Shown: in pieces, positions 46,120-55,331 of the stretch
Numbering within the stretch: position 1 is the first letter of the stretch
Layout: each line of letters begins with the position of its first letter
From: Mycobacterium sp. DL440
Lineage (GTDB): Bacteria > Actinomycetota > Actinomycetes > Mycobacteriales > Mycobacteriaceae
DNA: 64,000 nucleotides
NCBI RefSeq assembly: GCF_011745145.1
Contig: NZ_CP050191.1
Location: 6,317,855 to 6,381,854, forward strand
Direction: 5' to 3'
Translations under genes and position numbers: made by a program
Notes under the pieces: model-generated
The model's input: only the letters and a program-made list of their open reading frames with translations
Told to the model about the DNA's origin: nothing
The model's database searches: none

Positions 46120-46891
46120 GGGCATCCCGGCCGCGTGCCGCCCTCAACGCAGGGGGTATCGGCACGGCGGTGGTGTGAGTCCCGGGTGATTTGCACAGTG
46201 ATTCGGCACTCTGCTATGGGCGATAGTTGCGCCGAGATGCGACACTCGGGTTGCGTCGTGTTAAAGCTGTTGTAGCGCAGTGGCAAACAACTCTGGTTAG
46301 CTGCCTCGCCCGAGACAAAGTGCGGCCCGTCCGCGTTGCAGATTAAATTTGCTAGACGCGGTTGCGAACCGGACATCGGTGACTGAGCGTTCCGCGATCG
46401 CGAGCGCCGAGAAGCGTGTACCGGTCGAGCGGGGGTGGGGCCTCGATTTCCGTGCCGTCGCCGGTGGGAGAATTGAAATTCATTCGCCCGCAACGCTTTC
46501 AGAGCGCGGGCATCGGCAAGCGGCATTGAGAACCACCGATGGGTTCGCGTCGATGGTTGACGCAGGCAAGGCGCGCAACTCAGCAGTCGGGCGTGGCTTG
46601 GGGTATTGCGGAGCGTGCCAACAGCATTGCACGTCAAGCATTTTCAATGTTCGCCCGTTGGGGGCCGCAGGTCGTCCGCTACGCGCACCCGCGGCCGGGC
46701 CTCCTGGGTGTTCCCCTCTTGACACCTAGGGTGAGCCTCCCTAATCTGTTCATATAACCGATCTAGTGATCGTAAATACGAACTATGCTGGAATGGCTCC
46801 GCATCAGTCTCTTGTTCCCGTGTGAGCCGCAACCTCGAACAGCATTAATGACGACCGGATGGTTCCGGGCCAACTTTCAGGAGGCAAAAGA
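46120..46891. other. 772-bp intergenic region before hyuA
   Basis: Open frames on both strands here lack start signals and domains. It contains the palindromic CGATC-TAGT-GATCG (46759-46772), overlapped at its end by the candidate operator at 46771, and an AGGAGG ribosome site at 46879-46884 for hyuA. Otherwise nothing recognised. Confidence 0.5.
46771..46783 (+). promoter_or_regulatory. Candidate island operator, site 3 (CGTA-AA-TACG-AAC)
   Basis: CGTA-AA-TACG followed by AAC, 109 bp before the hyuA start. Together with site 4 (125 bp before the aminotransferase start) and a partial site 119 bp before the IclR start it gives a consistent spacing. Confidence 0.6.
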
Positions 46892-48952
46892 ATGGGACGT
46901 TATCGTCTTGGCATCGACATTGGCGGTACGTTCACCGACTTTGTGCTTCAAAATGCGGACACCGGTGAACTTGCGACCTGGAAACATCTCTCCTCCCCAA
47001 GCGATCCCTCGGTTTCCGCGGTAGAGGGCGCTGAAGAACTTTTGGAAAGCCAGAACGTCTCGTTTGCAGAGGTTGTGCAGATCGTTCACGGCACCACAAT
47101 CGGGACGAACATCATCATCGAAGGCAACGGTGCCCGCACTGCGCTATTGGTGACAGAAGGTTTCGGCGACATGCTGATGATCCAGCGTCAGTCCAGGAGC
47201 AATCCGTACGACATTGTCGCCGACAAGCACGCCCCTTTGGTTCCTCGCGATTTGGTTTTCGAGGTTCCAGAGCGGATGCGTTTCGACGGTTCGACCTATC
47301 GCGAGTTGGATGAGGATCGGGTTCGGGCGATTGCTCAGGGTCTCCGCGAGGCCGACGTTGAGTCGGTGGCCGTCTGCCTCCTGCACTCTTACGCCAATTC
47401 GGCTCATGAGGATCGAGTCGCGATGATCCTGCAGGAGGAGGTTCCCGGCCTGCTCATCTCGCTGTCGAGCGAGGTGGCTCCGATCTCCCGCGAATACGAA
47501 CGAACGAGTACCACGGTAGCCAACGCGTACACGCGCCCTGCGTTCGAGCGCTACCTGCGTCAGATGGTCTCCTCGCTCGAAGACCGCGGCTTCGCAGGGT
47601 CGTTCTATCTGATGCAGGCCAATGGTGGCGTCGCCAGTGTAGAGGTGACGACGAAGTTTCCGGTTCGTGCGCTCGAATCTGGTCCCGCTGCCGGCGTGAC
47701 AATGGCCGCTGCCCAAGCCGTCTATGCGGAGGCAGGCGATGCGCTGGCCTTTGACATGGGCGGCACTACGGCCAAGGTTTGTCTCATCGAAAACGGCGAG
47801 GCGCGGATACTCAACTCATTTGAGGCAGACCGGACGGAGATGCGTCCGGGCACCGGCCTGCCGATGCTCATCCCCAGCATCGATCTGATCGAGATCGGTG
47901 CCGGTGGTGGAAGCCTGGCGCGCGATACCTTGGGCATCATTGCCGTCGGGCCGCAGAGCGCCGGCGCCGACCCGGGTCCGGTGTCGTACGGACTCGGGGG
48001 TACCGAACCGGCTGTAACGGATGCCAACCTGTCGCTGGGGTACCTCAATCCGGGGTACTTCAACGGTGGCCGGATCAAATTGGACGTCGAGGCGGCGAAC
48101 AAGGCGATCCAACGCGTCGGGGAATCTCTGGGACTCGATGTCGAGACGACCGCCTGGGGAATCCACGATGCCGTGACTTCCAACATGTACCACGCGATGC
48201 GGGCGGTGACGGTCGAACGATCACGCGACCCAAGGGATCTGGCCCTGATCCCATCTGGTGGCGCCGCACCGACGCACGCTTGCCGTCTCGCCCGCCAACT
48301 CGGCATGAAGAAGGTCTTGCTTCCCGCGAACACCGCGGTCAACTCGGCCGTCGGCTTGTTGTACGCCGACCCCAGGTTCGACTTGGTAGTCACCTGGATC
48401 GGCATCGCCAACGACGATCACCTGGCAGAGATGGGGGAGCTGTTCAATTCCCTCGAAAAGCAGGCCACCGCACTGCTTGATGCCACCGGTCTCGATGGCG
48501 AGCGCTACATCGTCCGCTCTGCTGACATGCGGTACCACGGACAGGGCCACGTTCTAGAGGTCATACTCCCGGGTGGCGACCTCGATGGTGAGATGCTCAA
48601 TTCAGCCTTCCGGGACCGCTATGCGGAGTTGTACGGTTACGCGAACGAGGATTCCGAGGTTGAGGTGACTGCGCTTCGAATCTCGGCTCGAGCGGTTGCG
48701 CCGAAGTTGGATCTGCCTCGTGGCGAGGGGACCGGCCGCCCGGCCGAGCCGAACCATCGCCGGCAGGTGTATTTCCCTGATACCGACGGCTATACCGAAT
48801 GCCCCTGCTATCGGCGGGACGACCTGGACATTGGGGCGACGATCGACGGCCCGGCCGTGATCGAGGAACGCGACACTTCTGTTGTGCTGCCCCCTGGGGA
48901 TCGCGCGACTGTCGATGCGTACCGAAACCTTGTGATCGAGATTGGAATCTGA
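46892..48952 (+). CDS. hyuA: Hydantoinase/oxoprolinase-type amidohydrolase, subunit A
   Basis: 686 residues from ATG 46892, with AGGAGG 7 bp upstream; the frame from 46859 is less likely. Actin-like ATPase fold: GIDIGGTFTDFVL at the N terminus (phosphate loop 1), FDMGGTTAKVCLIENG in the middle (phosphate 2), GGGSLA and SGGAAPTHA near the adenosine site. These proteins pair with a B subunit to hydrolyse hydantoins, 5-oxoproline, caprolactam or N-methylhydantoin-type lactams with ATP, or to carboxylate ketones. Followed by hyuB after 3 bp. Substrate unknown. Confidence 0.92.
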   Translation: MGRYRLGIDIGGTFTDFVLQNADTGELATWKHLSSPSDPSVSAVEGAEELLESQNVSFAEVVQIVHGTTIGTNIIIEGNGARTALLVTEGFGDMLMIQRQSRSNPYDIVADKHAPLVPRDLVFEVPERMRFDGSTYRELDEDRVRAIAQGLREADVESVAVCLLHSYANSAHEDRVAMILQEEVPGLLISLSSEVAPISREYERTSTTVANAYTRPAFERYLRQMVSSLEDRGFAGSFYLMQANGGVASVEVTTKFPVRALESGPAAGVTMAAAQAVYAEAGDALAFDMGGTTAKVCLIENGEARILNSFEADRTEMRPGTGLPMLIPSIDLIEIGAGGGSLARDTLGIIAVGPQSAGADPGPVSYGLGGTEPAVTDANLSLGYLNPGYFNGGRIKLDVEAANKAIQRVGESLGLDVETTAWGIHDAVTSNMYHAMRAVTVERSRDPRDLALIPSGGAAPTHACRLARQLGMKKVLLPANTAVNSAVGLLYADPRFDLVVTWIGIANDDHLAEMGELFNSLEKQATALLDATGLDGERYIVRSADMRYHGQGHVLEVILPGGDLDGEMLNSAFRDRYAELYGYANEDSEVEVTALRISARAVAPKLDLPRGEGTGRPAEPNHRRQVYFPDTDGYTECPCYRRDDLDIGATIDGPAVIEERDTSVVLPPGDRATVDAYRNLVIEIGI

Positions 48953-48955
48953 ACC

Positions 48956-50698
48956 GTGACAACGACAACGACAACGGAACTGGTTGATCCGATCACTCTT
49001 GGGGTGATCTGGCGTGGACTCACCGCCGCCGCCAACGATGCAGGCACCACGCTGGCGCGCACCGGCTACTCCGAAGCGATCCGGGAAGGGCGGGACTTCT
49101 CGGTCGGGCTCTTCGACAGCCGCGCGCGAATGACCGCCCAGGGTGATTTCAGTCCCGGGCACCTGGGATCGATGCCCACGGCGGTCAAGAACGTCCTCGA
49201 CTACTACCCCACCGAGACCCTCAAGCCCGGCGACGCGATCATGCTCAACGATCCGTGGATGGGGTCGGGGCACCTTCCGGACTTCTTCCTGGTGTCGCCG
49301 GCCTTCCTCGACGGCGAGATCATCGGCTACACCGTGTGCTGCGCCCACATGATCGACGTCGGGGGCGCGGTCCCGGGCTCTCAGGCGGTCACCGGTATCA
49401 CCGATCAGTTCCAGGAAGGCATTCGCTTCCTCCCGGTCCGGGTGTGGAACGAGGGTGAACCGAATGTGGAGCTGTTCCGCACGCTTGCCGCGAACATCCG
49501 TATCCCGGACAAGCTGATTGGCGACCTCAAGGCGATGCGTAACTGCAACCGCCTCGGGGAACTCCGTCTGCAGGGGCTCGTTCGGCAATTCGGCCGGAAG
49601 ATCTACGAGGCGGCGTGCGACGAGATCCTTGTTCGATCCGAGCAGGCGATGCGTGAAGCCATTGCCGAGATCCCGGACGGGACCTATCACGCGGTCGATC
49701 ACTTCGACGATTGCGGGCCGGATACCGAGCCGATTCGTCTCGAAGTCACTGTCACGGTGCAGGGCGACGAGGTGATCCTGGACTTCGCCGGGACCAGTCC
49801 CCAAACCCGCTCGGGTATCAACGGTGTCGAGCAGTATGTACGAGCGTGGTGCTACTTCACCATCAAGGTGCTGACACTCGGTTCCTCCGTACCGCAGAAC
49901 GCCGGCTGCATCGCGCCGATCAAGTGGACCGCCCCGGAAGGGTCGGTACTCAACGCCAAGCCGCCGGCCGGTACCGGGGCGAGGGCGGTGATGCAACAGC
50001 GGATCTTCGACGTGCTGATGCAGGCATTTGCGACCGCTATTCCCGACCGTGTGATGGCTGCCAGCTCACACTTTTCCAATCCCGTCATCGGTGGTATCGA
50101 TCCCCGGACCGGCAAGAACTTCGTGTACTACGAGGTGGTCGTTGGCGGATTCGGTGCTTTCGGGTTCAAGGACGGCACGGAGGCGATGTTCGCGGTCGCC
50201 AACATCGACACCATTCCGACCGAGGTCAACGAAAACTCATATCCAATCATCGTGGAGCGCTACGAGTTTCTGCGCGGGACCGCCGGTGCAGGGAAGTTCC
50301 GAGGTGGGCACGGCGTCCGCAAAGATATCCGTCTGCTCGGTGATTCCATGCAATTGACGGGTCTCACGGACCGCCAGACGTTCCGCCCGCCCGGCCTTCT
50401 GGGTGGATCGGACGGCACGCTCGGGGCCACTGTCCTCAACCCGGACACTCCCGAGGAGCGCAAGCTGCATTCGAAGGGCATCTATGACGTCGAGCCTGGG
50501 GCGTTGCTCTCGACCAACCTGGCCGGCGCCGCCGGATTCGGGAATCCGTTCGAGCGCGAGCCCCGTCGGGTCGCGGCCGATGTGCGTGCCGGCCTGCTCA
50601 CGCCGGAAGCTGCGCGCGAAGAGTACAGAGTGGTGCTTGATCAGAGCGGCAGTATCGATGAGAGTGCCACTCGCGAGCTGCGTTCTCCTCAGAGGTAA
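48956..50698 (+). CDS. hyuB: Hydantoinase/oxoprolinase-type amidohydrolase, subunit B
   Basis: 580 residues from GTG 48956. HyuB fold: DPITLGVIWRGLTAAANDAG, RDFSVGLFDSRARMTAQGD, LNDPWMGSGHLPDFF with the metal-site Asp and His, and GTRG-like regions GKFRGGHGVRKD near the C terminus. It forms the amidohydrolase with HyuA. In the acetophenone and acetone carboxylases the same pair carboxylates ketones, so a carboxylase role cannot be excluded. Three bp after hyuA. Confidence 0.92.
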   Translation: MTTTTTTELVDPITLGVIWRGLTAAANDAGTTLARTGYSEAIREGRDFSVGLFDSRARMTAQGDFSPGHLGSMPTAVKNVLDYYPTETLKPGDAIMLNDPWMGSGHLPDFFLVSPAFLDGEIIGYTVCCAHMIDVGGAVPGSQAVTGITDQFQEGIRFLPVRVWNEGEPNVELFRTLAANIRIPDKLIGDLKAMRNCNRLGELRLQGLVRQFGRKIYEAACDEILVRSEQAMREAIAEIPDGTYHAVDHFDDCGPDTEPIRLEVTVTVQGDEVILDFAGTSPQTRSGINGVEQYVRAWCYFTIKVLTLGSSVPQNAGCIAPIKWTAPEGSVLNAKPPAGTGARAVMQQRIFDVLMQAFATAIPDRVMAASSHFSNPVIGGIDPRTGKNFVYYEVVVGGFGAFGFKDGTEAMFAVANIDTIPTEVNENSYPIIVERYEFLRGTAGAGKFRGGHGVRKDIRLLGDSMQLTGLTDRQTFRPPGLLGGSDGTLGATVLNPDTPEERKLHSKGIYDVEPGALLSTNLAGAAGFGNPFEREPRRVAADVRAGLLTPEAAREEYRVVLDQSGSIDESATRELRSPQR

Positions 50699-50922
50699 CC
50701 ATGTTGTCGCACTTGCCCTGTCGTGGCAACCGCTGCACCGACATCCGGCGGTATCACCTCCTGGTGGGCTGTTGTGGAGTAGATGCGACTTGGCCTGTGG
50801 GGCACGGAGTATGACTGAGGTGTACGGACGGCGCGAGCGAGAAGCCTACCTGTTTCAGGTCTCGTTCTGCAGAAACGTCTTCTCGCCCTTGGTCGTTGAA
50901 TTGACAGACAAGGAATGAAGTA

Positions 50923-53040
50923 ATGAGAGATCCGATGTACGACATCTTGTTCGAGCAGGTTCAGATCGGCCCGAAGCGGACCAAGAACCGGTTCTATCAG
51001 GCGCCGCACTCGACGGGGCTGGGCATGGATCGCATCGAATCTCAAGTCAGGTACCGCGGTATCAAGGCCGAAGGCGGCTGGGGGGTCGTCAACACCGAGT
51101 ATTGCAGCATTCACCCCGAGACGGGCGGGGCCCCTCCGCGCGGCATGAACATGTGGGATGACAACGACATGAAGAACCACGCCCATGTCGTTGATGCCAT
51201 CCACGAGCACGACGCTCTGGCCGGCATCGAACTCTGGTATCCCGGTGCCTCATTCGCCACGCCCGGGCTCGAGTCGCGGATGTCCGCTCGGTCGGCCTCG
51301 TCCATTCGAGCCGGCGCGTCGAGCATGGGTCTCACGCGGGAGATGGACCGCGCGGAGATCCGCGAGCTGCAATCGTTCTTCGTCGCCGCGGCCCGCCGCG
51401 CGCGCGATGTCGGCTACGACCTGATCAATCTCAACAGCGCGGAGGTCGCGACGATCTTCGAGAGCTTCCTGATGGAACATTTCAACCGCCGAACAGACGA
51501 ATATGGCGGTTCACTGGAGAACCGGGCGCGATTCGGGGTCGAGACCTTGGAGATGGTCCGCGAAGCCGTCGGAGACGACTGCGGCATCGTGATGCGCCTC
51601 TGTGTAGACAGTGGCGATGGAACGGGAAAGGGTCTGCGGCCGCACGAGGACGCGGGTCCATTCATCTCGCTGGCTGACCACGCCGTCGACCTGTGGGATC
51701 TGCAGGTCGGAGGCTGGAAGGGGCCGTGGCCCGAGGACGCCGGCTCGTCACGCTTCTTCGAGGAGAACTTCCAGGGTGTGCCGGTGGCCGCGATGCGTCC
51801 CTACACCAAGAAGCCGATTGCCGGCGTCGGCCGGCTGACCAGCCCCGACTTGATGGTCAAGCTCATCAAGAACGGTCAGTTGGACCTCATCGGCGGTTCG
51901 CGTCCGTCGATCGCCGACCCCTTCCTCCCGCGCAAGATCGAGGAGGGGCGTCATGGCGATATTCGCGAATGCATCGGCTGCAACATGTGTGTGGCCCGAC
52001 TCAGCCAGAGCGCAGCGATCATCTGCACCCAGAACGCCACGATCGGCGAAGAACATCGACGTGGTTGGCACCCGGAGAAGTTCACCCGCGCAAGCAATGC
52101 CGACAAGAACGTCCTCATCGTCGGCGCCGGCCCCGCGGGCATGGAGTGTGCGATCGTGCTCGGCAAGCGTGGGATGAACCAGGTCCACTTGGTGGATGCC
52201 GGTTCCGAAGTCGGCGGCGGCATGCACGCGATCGGAGCGCTACCCCGGTTGAGCGAGTGGCGGCGGGTCATCGACTGGCGCGCGATTCAGATCGAAAGCC
52301 TGGAAAACGTCGAGTTCATCGGCTCCACTACCTTGGACGCCAAGGCTATTCGCGATTACGGTGCGGACATCGTGGTGATCGCGACCGGCGCTGACTGGGC
52401 GACCGACGGGTCCAACGGCTTCACCATGGAATCGCTGCCGGGCGCCGATGCGCAGCTCCCACACGTGCTGACGCCCGAGCAGATTCTCGCAGGCAAGCAG
52501 GTCCCGGGCGACAACGTTCTGATCTACGACTGCGATGGGTTCTTCACCGCAACCAGCTTGGCGGAAAAGCTTGCGATGGAAGGAAAGAACGTGCGGCTGG
52601 TGTCGGCTTCGCCTTCTATCGCACCCTACGGCGCCTACACCGTGGAGTCTGATGAGATCTTGAAGCGGTTTGCCGAACTCGGAGTCGAGCTTGTGACATC
52701 GAGAGTCCTGGTTTCGGTGGAACCCGGTCGTGCCGTCGCTGCCAGAACCTTCGATCTGAACCTCACGCCAACGGACGAATGGGCAATGGACGCTGTCGTT
52801 CTCGTCACGCGTCGCATCCCCAACGACAGCCTGTACCAAGAGTTGCACAGTCTGGGGCAGGACACCCTGGCAGAGGACGGGATCACCGGGCTCTATCGCA
52901 TCGGTGAAAGCGTGGCTCCGCGCCACATCGCCGATGCGATCTTTGACGGTCACCGGCTCGCGCAGGAGATCGACGGTGCCAACCCGGCTGTTCCGTTGCC
53001 CTATCACCGCGAGCAGCTGGTCCTGCACAGCGCAAACTGA
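50923..53040 (+). CDS. Trimethylamine dehydrogenase-like iron-sulfur flavoprotein
   Basis: 705 residues, with N-terminal OYE-type FMN barrel (1-370), a 4Fe-4S cluster motif C-I-G-C-N-M-C with a further C 13 residues on, and a C-terminal FAD/NAD-like domain (VLIVGAGPAGMEC). It aligns by eye along the trimethylamine/dimethylamine dehydrogenase sequence. Differences: S30 where that enzyme has the FMN-linking Cys, Leu in place of the Trp355 of its aromatic bowl, and Asn/Glu in place of Tyr169/His172. Tyr60 and Trp264 equivalents are kept. So it likely oxidises another amine or N-methyl compound with noncovalent FMN. Confidence 0.85.
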   Translation: MRDPMYDILFEQVQIGPKRTKNRFYQAPHSTGLGMDRIESQVRYRGIKAEGGWGVVNTEYCSIHPETGGAPPRGMNMWDDNDMKNHAHVVDAIHEHDALAGIELWYPGASFATPGLESRMSARSASSIRAGASSMGLTREMDRAEIRELQSFFVAAARRARDVGYDLINLNSAEVATIFESFLMEHFNRRTDEYGGSLENRARFGVETLEMVREAVGDDCGIVMRLCVDSGDGTGKGLRPHEDAGPFISLADHAVDLWDLQVGGWKGPWPEDAGSSRFFEENFQGVPVAAMRPYTKKPIAGVGRLTSPDLMVKLIKNGQLDLIGGSRPSIADPFLPRKIEEGRHGDIRECIGCNMCVARLSQSAAIICTQNATIGEEHRRGWHPEKFTRASNADKNVLIVGAGPAGMECAIVLGKRGMNQVHLVDAGSEVGGGMHAIGALPRLSEWRRVIDWRAIQIESLENVEFIGSTTLDAKAIRDYGADIVVIATGADWATDGSNGFTMESLPGADAQLPHVLTPEQILAGKQVPGDNVLIYDCDGFFTATSLAEKLAMEGKNVRLVSASPSIAPYGAYTVESDEILKRFAELGVELVTSRVLVSVEPGRAVAARTFDLNLTPTDEWAMDAVVLVTRRIPNDSLYQELHSLGQDTLAEDGITGLYRIGESVAPRHIADAIFDGHRLAQEIDGANPAVPLPYHREQLVLHSAN

Positions 53041-53141
53041 CCGCCACGGCGCTGGAACCATGCCCAAATCGGTTCGAAGTGGGCGCCTTTCTGTACCCGC
53101 CATTCCACAAAACTGTCCCCCGAAAACTAAGGAGCAGCGCG

Positions 53142-54329
53142 ATGACAGCCCTTGATGGCGTGAAAGTGATCTGCGTGGGGCAGTTCTACATGGCGCCGTA
53201 CGCCACCATGCTCATGGCTCGCCTGGGAGCCGACGTGATCAAAATCGAGTCGCCCGCCGGCGACCCCTATCGCAGGCTTTCCACCGTTGACACGACGGGC
53301 ATGTCGATTCAGTTCCAGTTCATGAACTCGGGCAAGAAGACAATGCGCCTCGATCTCAAGGATCCCCGGGGACAACAGGTGCTTCGGGAACTGGCAAGCC
53401 GTGCGGACGTGCTGGTGCAGAATCTTGCGCCCGGGGCGATGGAGCGGTTCGGACTGGGCTACGAGCAGCTCAGCGCGCTGAACCCGCGGTTGATCATGGC
53501 CTCGGGAACCGGGTTCGGGTCGTTCGGTCCGTATGCGGGCGAGCCTGCGATGGACCTCACCGCGCAGGCTCGCAGCGCAGTGATGAGCACGACGGGGTAC
53601 GAGGACGGTCCGCCCACGCGTACCGGGCCTTCGGTGGTCGACTTCACCGCCGGTGCGCATCTGGTGGCCGGCATCCTGGCGGCTCTCTACCAACGCACCC
53701 GCACCGATCGTGGCCAACACGTCGAGGTGGCACTGCAGGACGCCATCATCCCGACGCTCACCTCCAACATCGCCGGCATGTTCAACCCCAATGGCCCAGC
53801 GCCCGAACGCACCGGTAACCGCCACGGCGGCATGGCCGTCGCGCCCTACAGTGCGTACCCGGCGAAAGACGGCTGGGTCACCGTCCTGTGCCCGACGGAT
53901 GGGCATTGGCAGCGGCTGTGTGAACTCATGGCTGACCCGGAAGCCTCCGACCCGGCACTCGCAGATATGGCTGGACGCTGCCGGAACATGGACCAGGTCG
54001 ACGCGATAGTGCAGCGGTGGACGGAACGGTTGACCAAAACCGACATCGTCGAATCGCTCAAAGTCGCGAACATTCCCGGCGCCCCTGTCGTCACGCTGCC
54101 GGAATTGATGGACGACCCGCATGTACGTGCCCGGGGTGTCCTGCGTCATGTCACCGACGACACCGGCGACTGGCTGACATTGGGCAGCCCGATCTTTCTC
54201 ACCGAGTCCCAGATGGTCGAGCCGACACGCGCCGGACGGCTGGGACAACACACCGAATCGATTCTCGCCGAGGAACTCGGCATGTCCGACGACGCGATCG
54301 CTGACCTTCTCAGCGACGGCGTGATCTGA
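53142..54329 (+). CDS. Class III CoA-transferase (CaiB/Frc family)
   Basis: 395 residues from ATG 53142, preceded by AAGGAG. CaiB/BaiF fold: GVKVICVGQFYMAPYATMLMARLGADVIKIE in parts, LDLKDPRG, and the candidate catalytic D138 in EPAMDLTAQA. It would move CoA to a carboxylate made by the island's enzymes, so an acyl-CoA can enter beta-oxidation. An upstream in-frame start at 53079 is rejected. Confidence 0.88.
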   Translation: MTALDGVKVICVGQFYMAPYATMLMARLGADVIKIESPAGDPYRRLSTVDTTGMSIQFQFMNSGKKTMRLDLKDPRGQQVLRELASRADVLVQNLAPGAMERFGLGYEQLSALNPRLIMASGTGFGSFGPYAGEPAMDLTAQARSAVMSTTGYEDGPPTRTGPSVVDFTAGAHLVAGILAALYQRTRTDRGQHVEVALQDAIIPTLTSNIAGMFNPNGPAPERTGNRHGGMAVAPYSAYPAKDGWVTVLCPTDGHWQRLCELMADPEASDPALADMAGRCRNMDQVDAIVQRWTERLTKTDIVESLKVANIPGAPVVTLPELMDDPHVRARGVLRHVTDDTGDWLTLGSPIFLTESQMVEPTRAGRLGQHTESILAEELGMSDDAIADLLSDGVI

Positions 54330-54346
54330 CCGCGAAAGGGATGCAG

Positions 54347-54847
54347 ATGGCAGTTACCGAGGAATTAGTGGACAAGGTTCGAGCGTGCGTGGGTGACGCC
54401 TCGGAAACGTCGACCGCGACGATCGACGCGCTGATGTCCCAGCGATACGCGCGGGCGATCGGGGAGACCAATCCTCTCTACGTTGATGTCGAATACGCTC
54501 GCTCCAAGGGCTACGCGAATGTGCTCGTTCCGCCGAATTTCCTTCCCTCGTACCTCGATTGGTCCGACGGAGGCGCCGAGAACGAGCTGCGCCCGGACGG
54601 CACGCCCCCCGGGGAGATGGAGTGGGTTCCGCTCGAGGGCGTGCGGCTGATGGGAGGCGGGGAGGAGATGATCTTCCACTCCCCACTCGTAGCCGGCACC
54701 GAAGTGGTGATGCACAGCGTGCTCGACAGCGCCGAATCTCGGGAATCGAAATCCGGACCGATGTTGATTCTGCACATCCGCAACAGCTACGTCACCTCCG
54801 ATGGAGCACCCATCCTGACGTCGATCCGCACCGTCTTGGGGAGATGA
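54347..54847 (+). CDS. MaoC-type dehydratase (N-terminal domain type), hydratase subunit A
   Basis: 166 residues from ATG 54347 (GAAAGGG 6 bp upstream; ATG 54341 has no room for a ribosome site). Hot-dog fold with RYARAIGETNPLYVDVEYARSKG, the pattern of the MaoC N-terminal dehydratase family. It is one base upstream of a second hot-dog gene and overlaps in function with heterodimeric enoyl-CoA hydratases such as the steroid ChsH1-ChsH2 pair. Role: hydration of an enoyl-CoA, inferred. Confidence 0.82.
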   Translation: MAVTEELVDKVRACVGDASETSTATIDALMSQRYARAIGETNPLYVDVEYARSKGYANVLVPPNFLPSYLDWSDGGAENELRPDGTPPGEMEWVPLEGVRLMGGGEEMIFHSPLVAGTEVVMHSVLDSAESRESKSGPMLILHIRNSYVTSDGAPILTSIRTVLGR

Positions 54848-54848
54848 G

Positions 54849-55331
54849 ATGACCACGACCTACGAAACAACACAGCTTTTCGCCGACGATGTCGCGGTGG
54901 GCTACGAGCTCGACTCGCTGGTGCAGCGCCCGACGACCGTGCAGTTGTTCCGGTACTGCGCTGTCACGTGGAACAGCCACCGCATCCACTTCGACCGGGA
55001 TTACGCGGCCACCGAAGGCTATCCCGACGTGCTCGTGCAGTCACACCTGCACGGTGCCTTCCTGACCAGCCTGTGCGACAGGTTCGCCGGCGCAGCCGGA
55101 CGCATCGAACGGCTGTCATACTCCGTGCGCCGCTTCGCTATTCCCGGGGATACGCTGATTATCACTGGTGCGGTGTCGGGCGCTCGGCAGACCGCCGACG
55201 GCGCTGTCTTCTCGGTCGACATCCGCGAGGAGCGCCGCGCAGATGACACCGTCTGCGCCCAAGGCGAAGCCGAGATCTTCTTGCCAGCGCGGGCAGGCAG
55301 CATCGACTCTGCCACCGGGCGCGCATCGTGA
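54849..55331 (+). CDS. MaoC-type hydratase, subunit B
   Basis: 160 residues. Hot-dog fold with catalytic-loop pattern FRYCAVTWNSHRIHFDRDYA, like the C-terminal half of mesaconyl-C4-CoA hydratase-type proteins with the Asp/His pair of hydratases. Adjacent to the other hot-dog gene; together a heteromeric hydratase is likely. The stop overlaps the GTG start of the AtuA-type gene. Confidence 0.82.
   Translation: MTTTYETTQLFADDVAVGYELDSLVQRPTTVQLFRYCAVTWNSHRIHFDRDYAATEGYPDVLVQSHLHGAFLTSLCDRFAGAAGRIERLSYSVRRFAIPGDTLIITGAVSGARQTADGAVFSVDIREERRADDTVCAQGEAEIFLPARAGSIDSATGRAS

Noticed and set aside
46104..46637. 177-codon minus-strand frame in the gap before hyuA
   Set aside because: No ribosome site, no domain, composition like noncoding sequence; a real gene cannot be supported.
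50403..50918. Plus-strand frame running from hyuB into the gap
   Set aside because: Its first part overlaps hyuB in another frame, and no start signal or domain is present in the free part.
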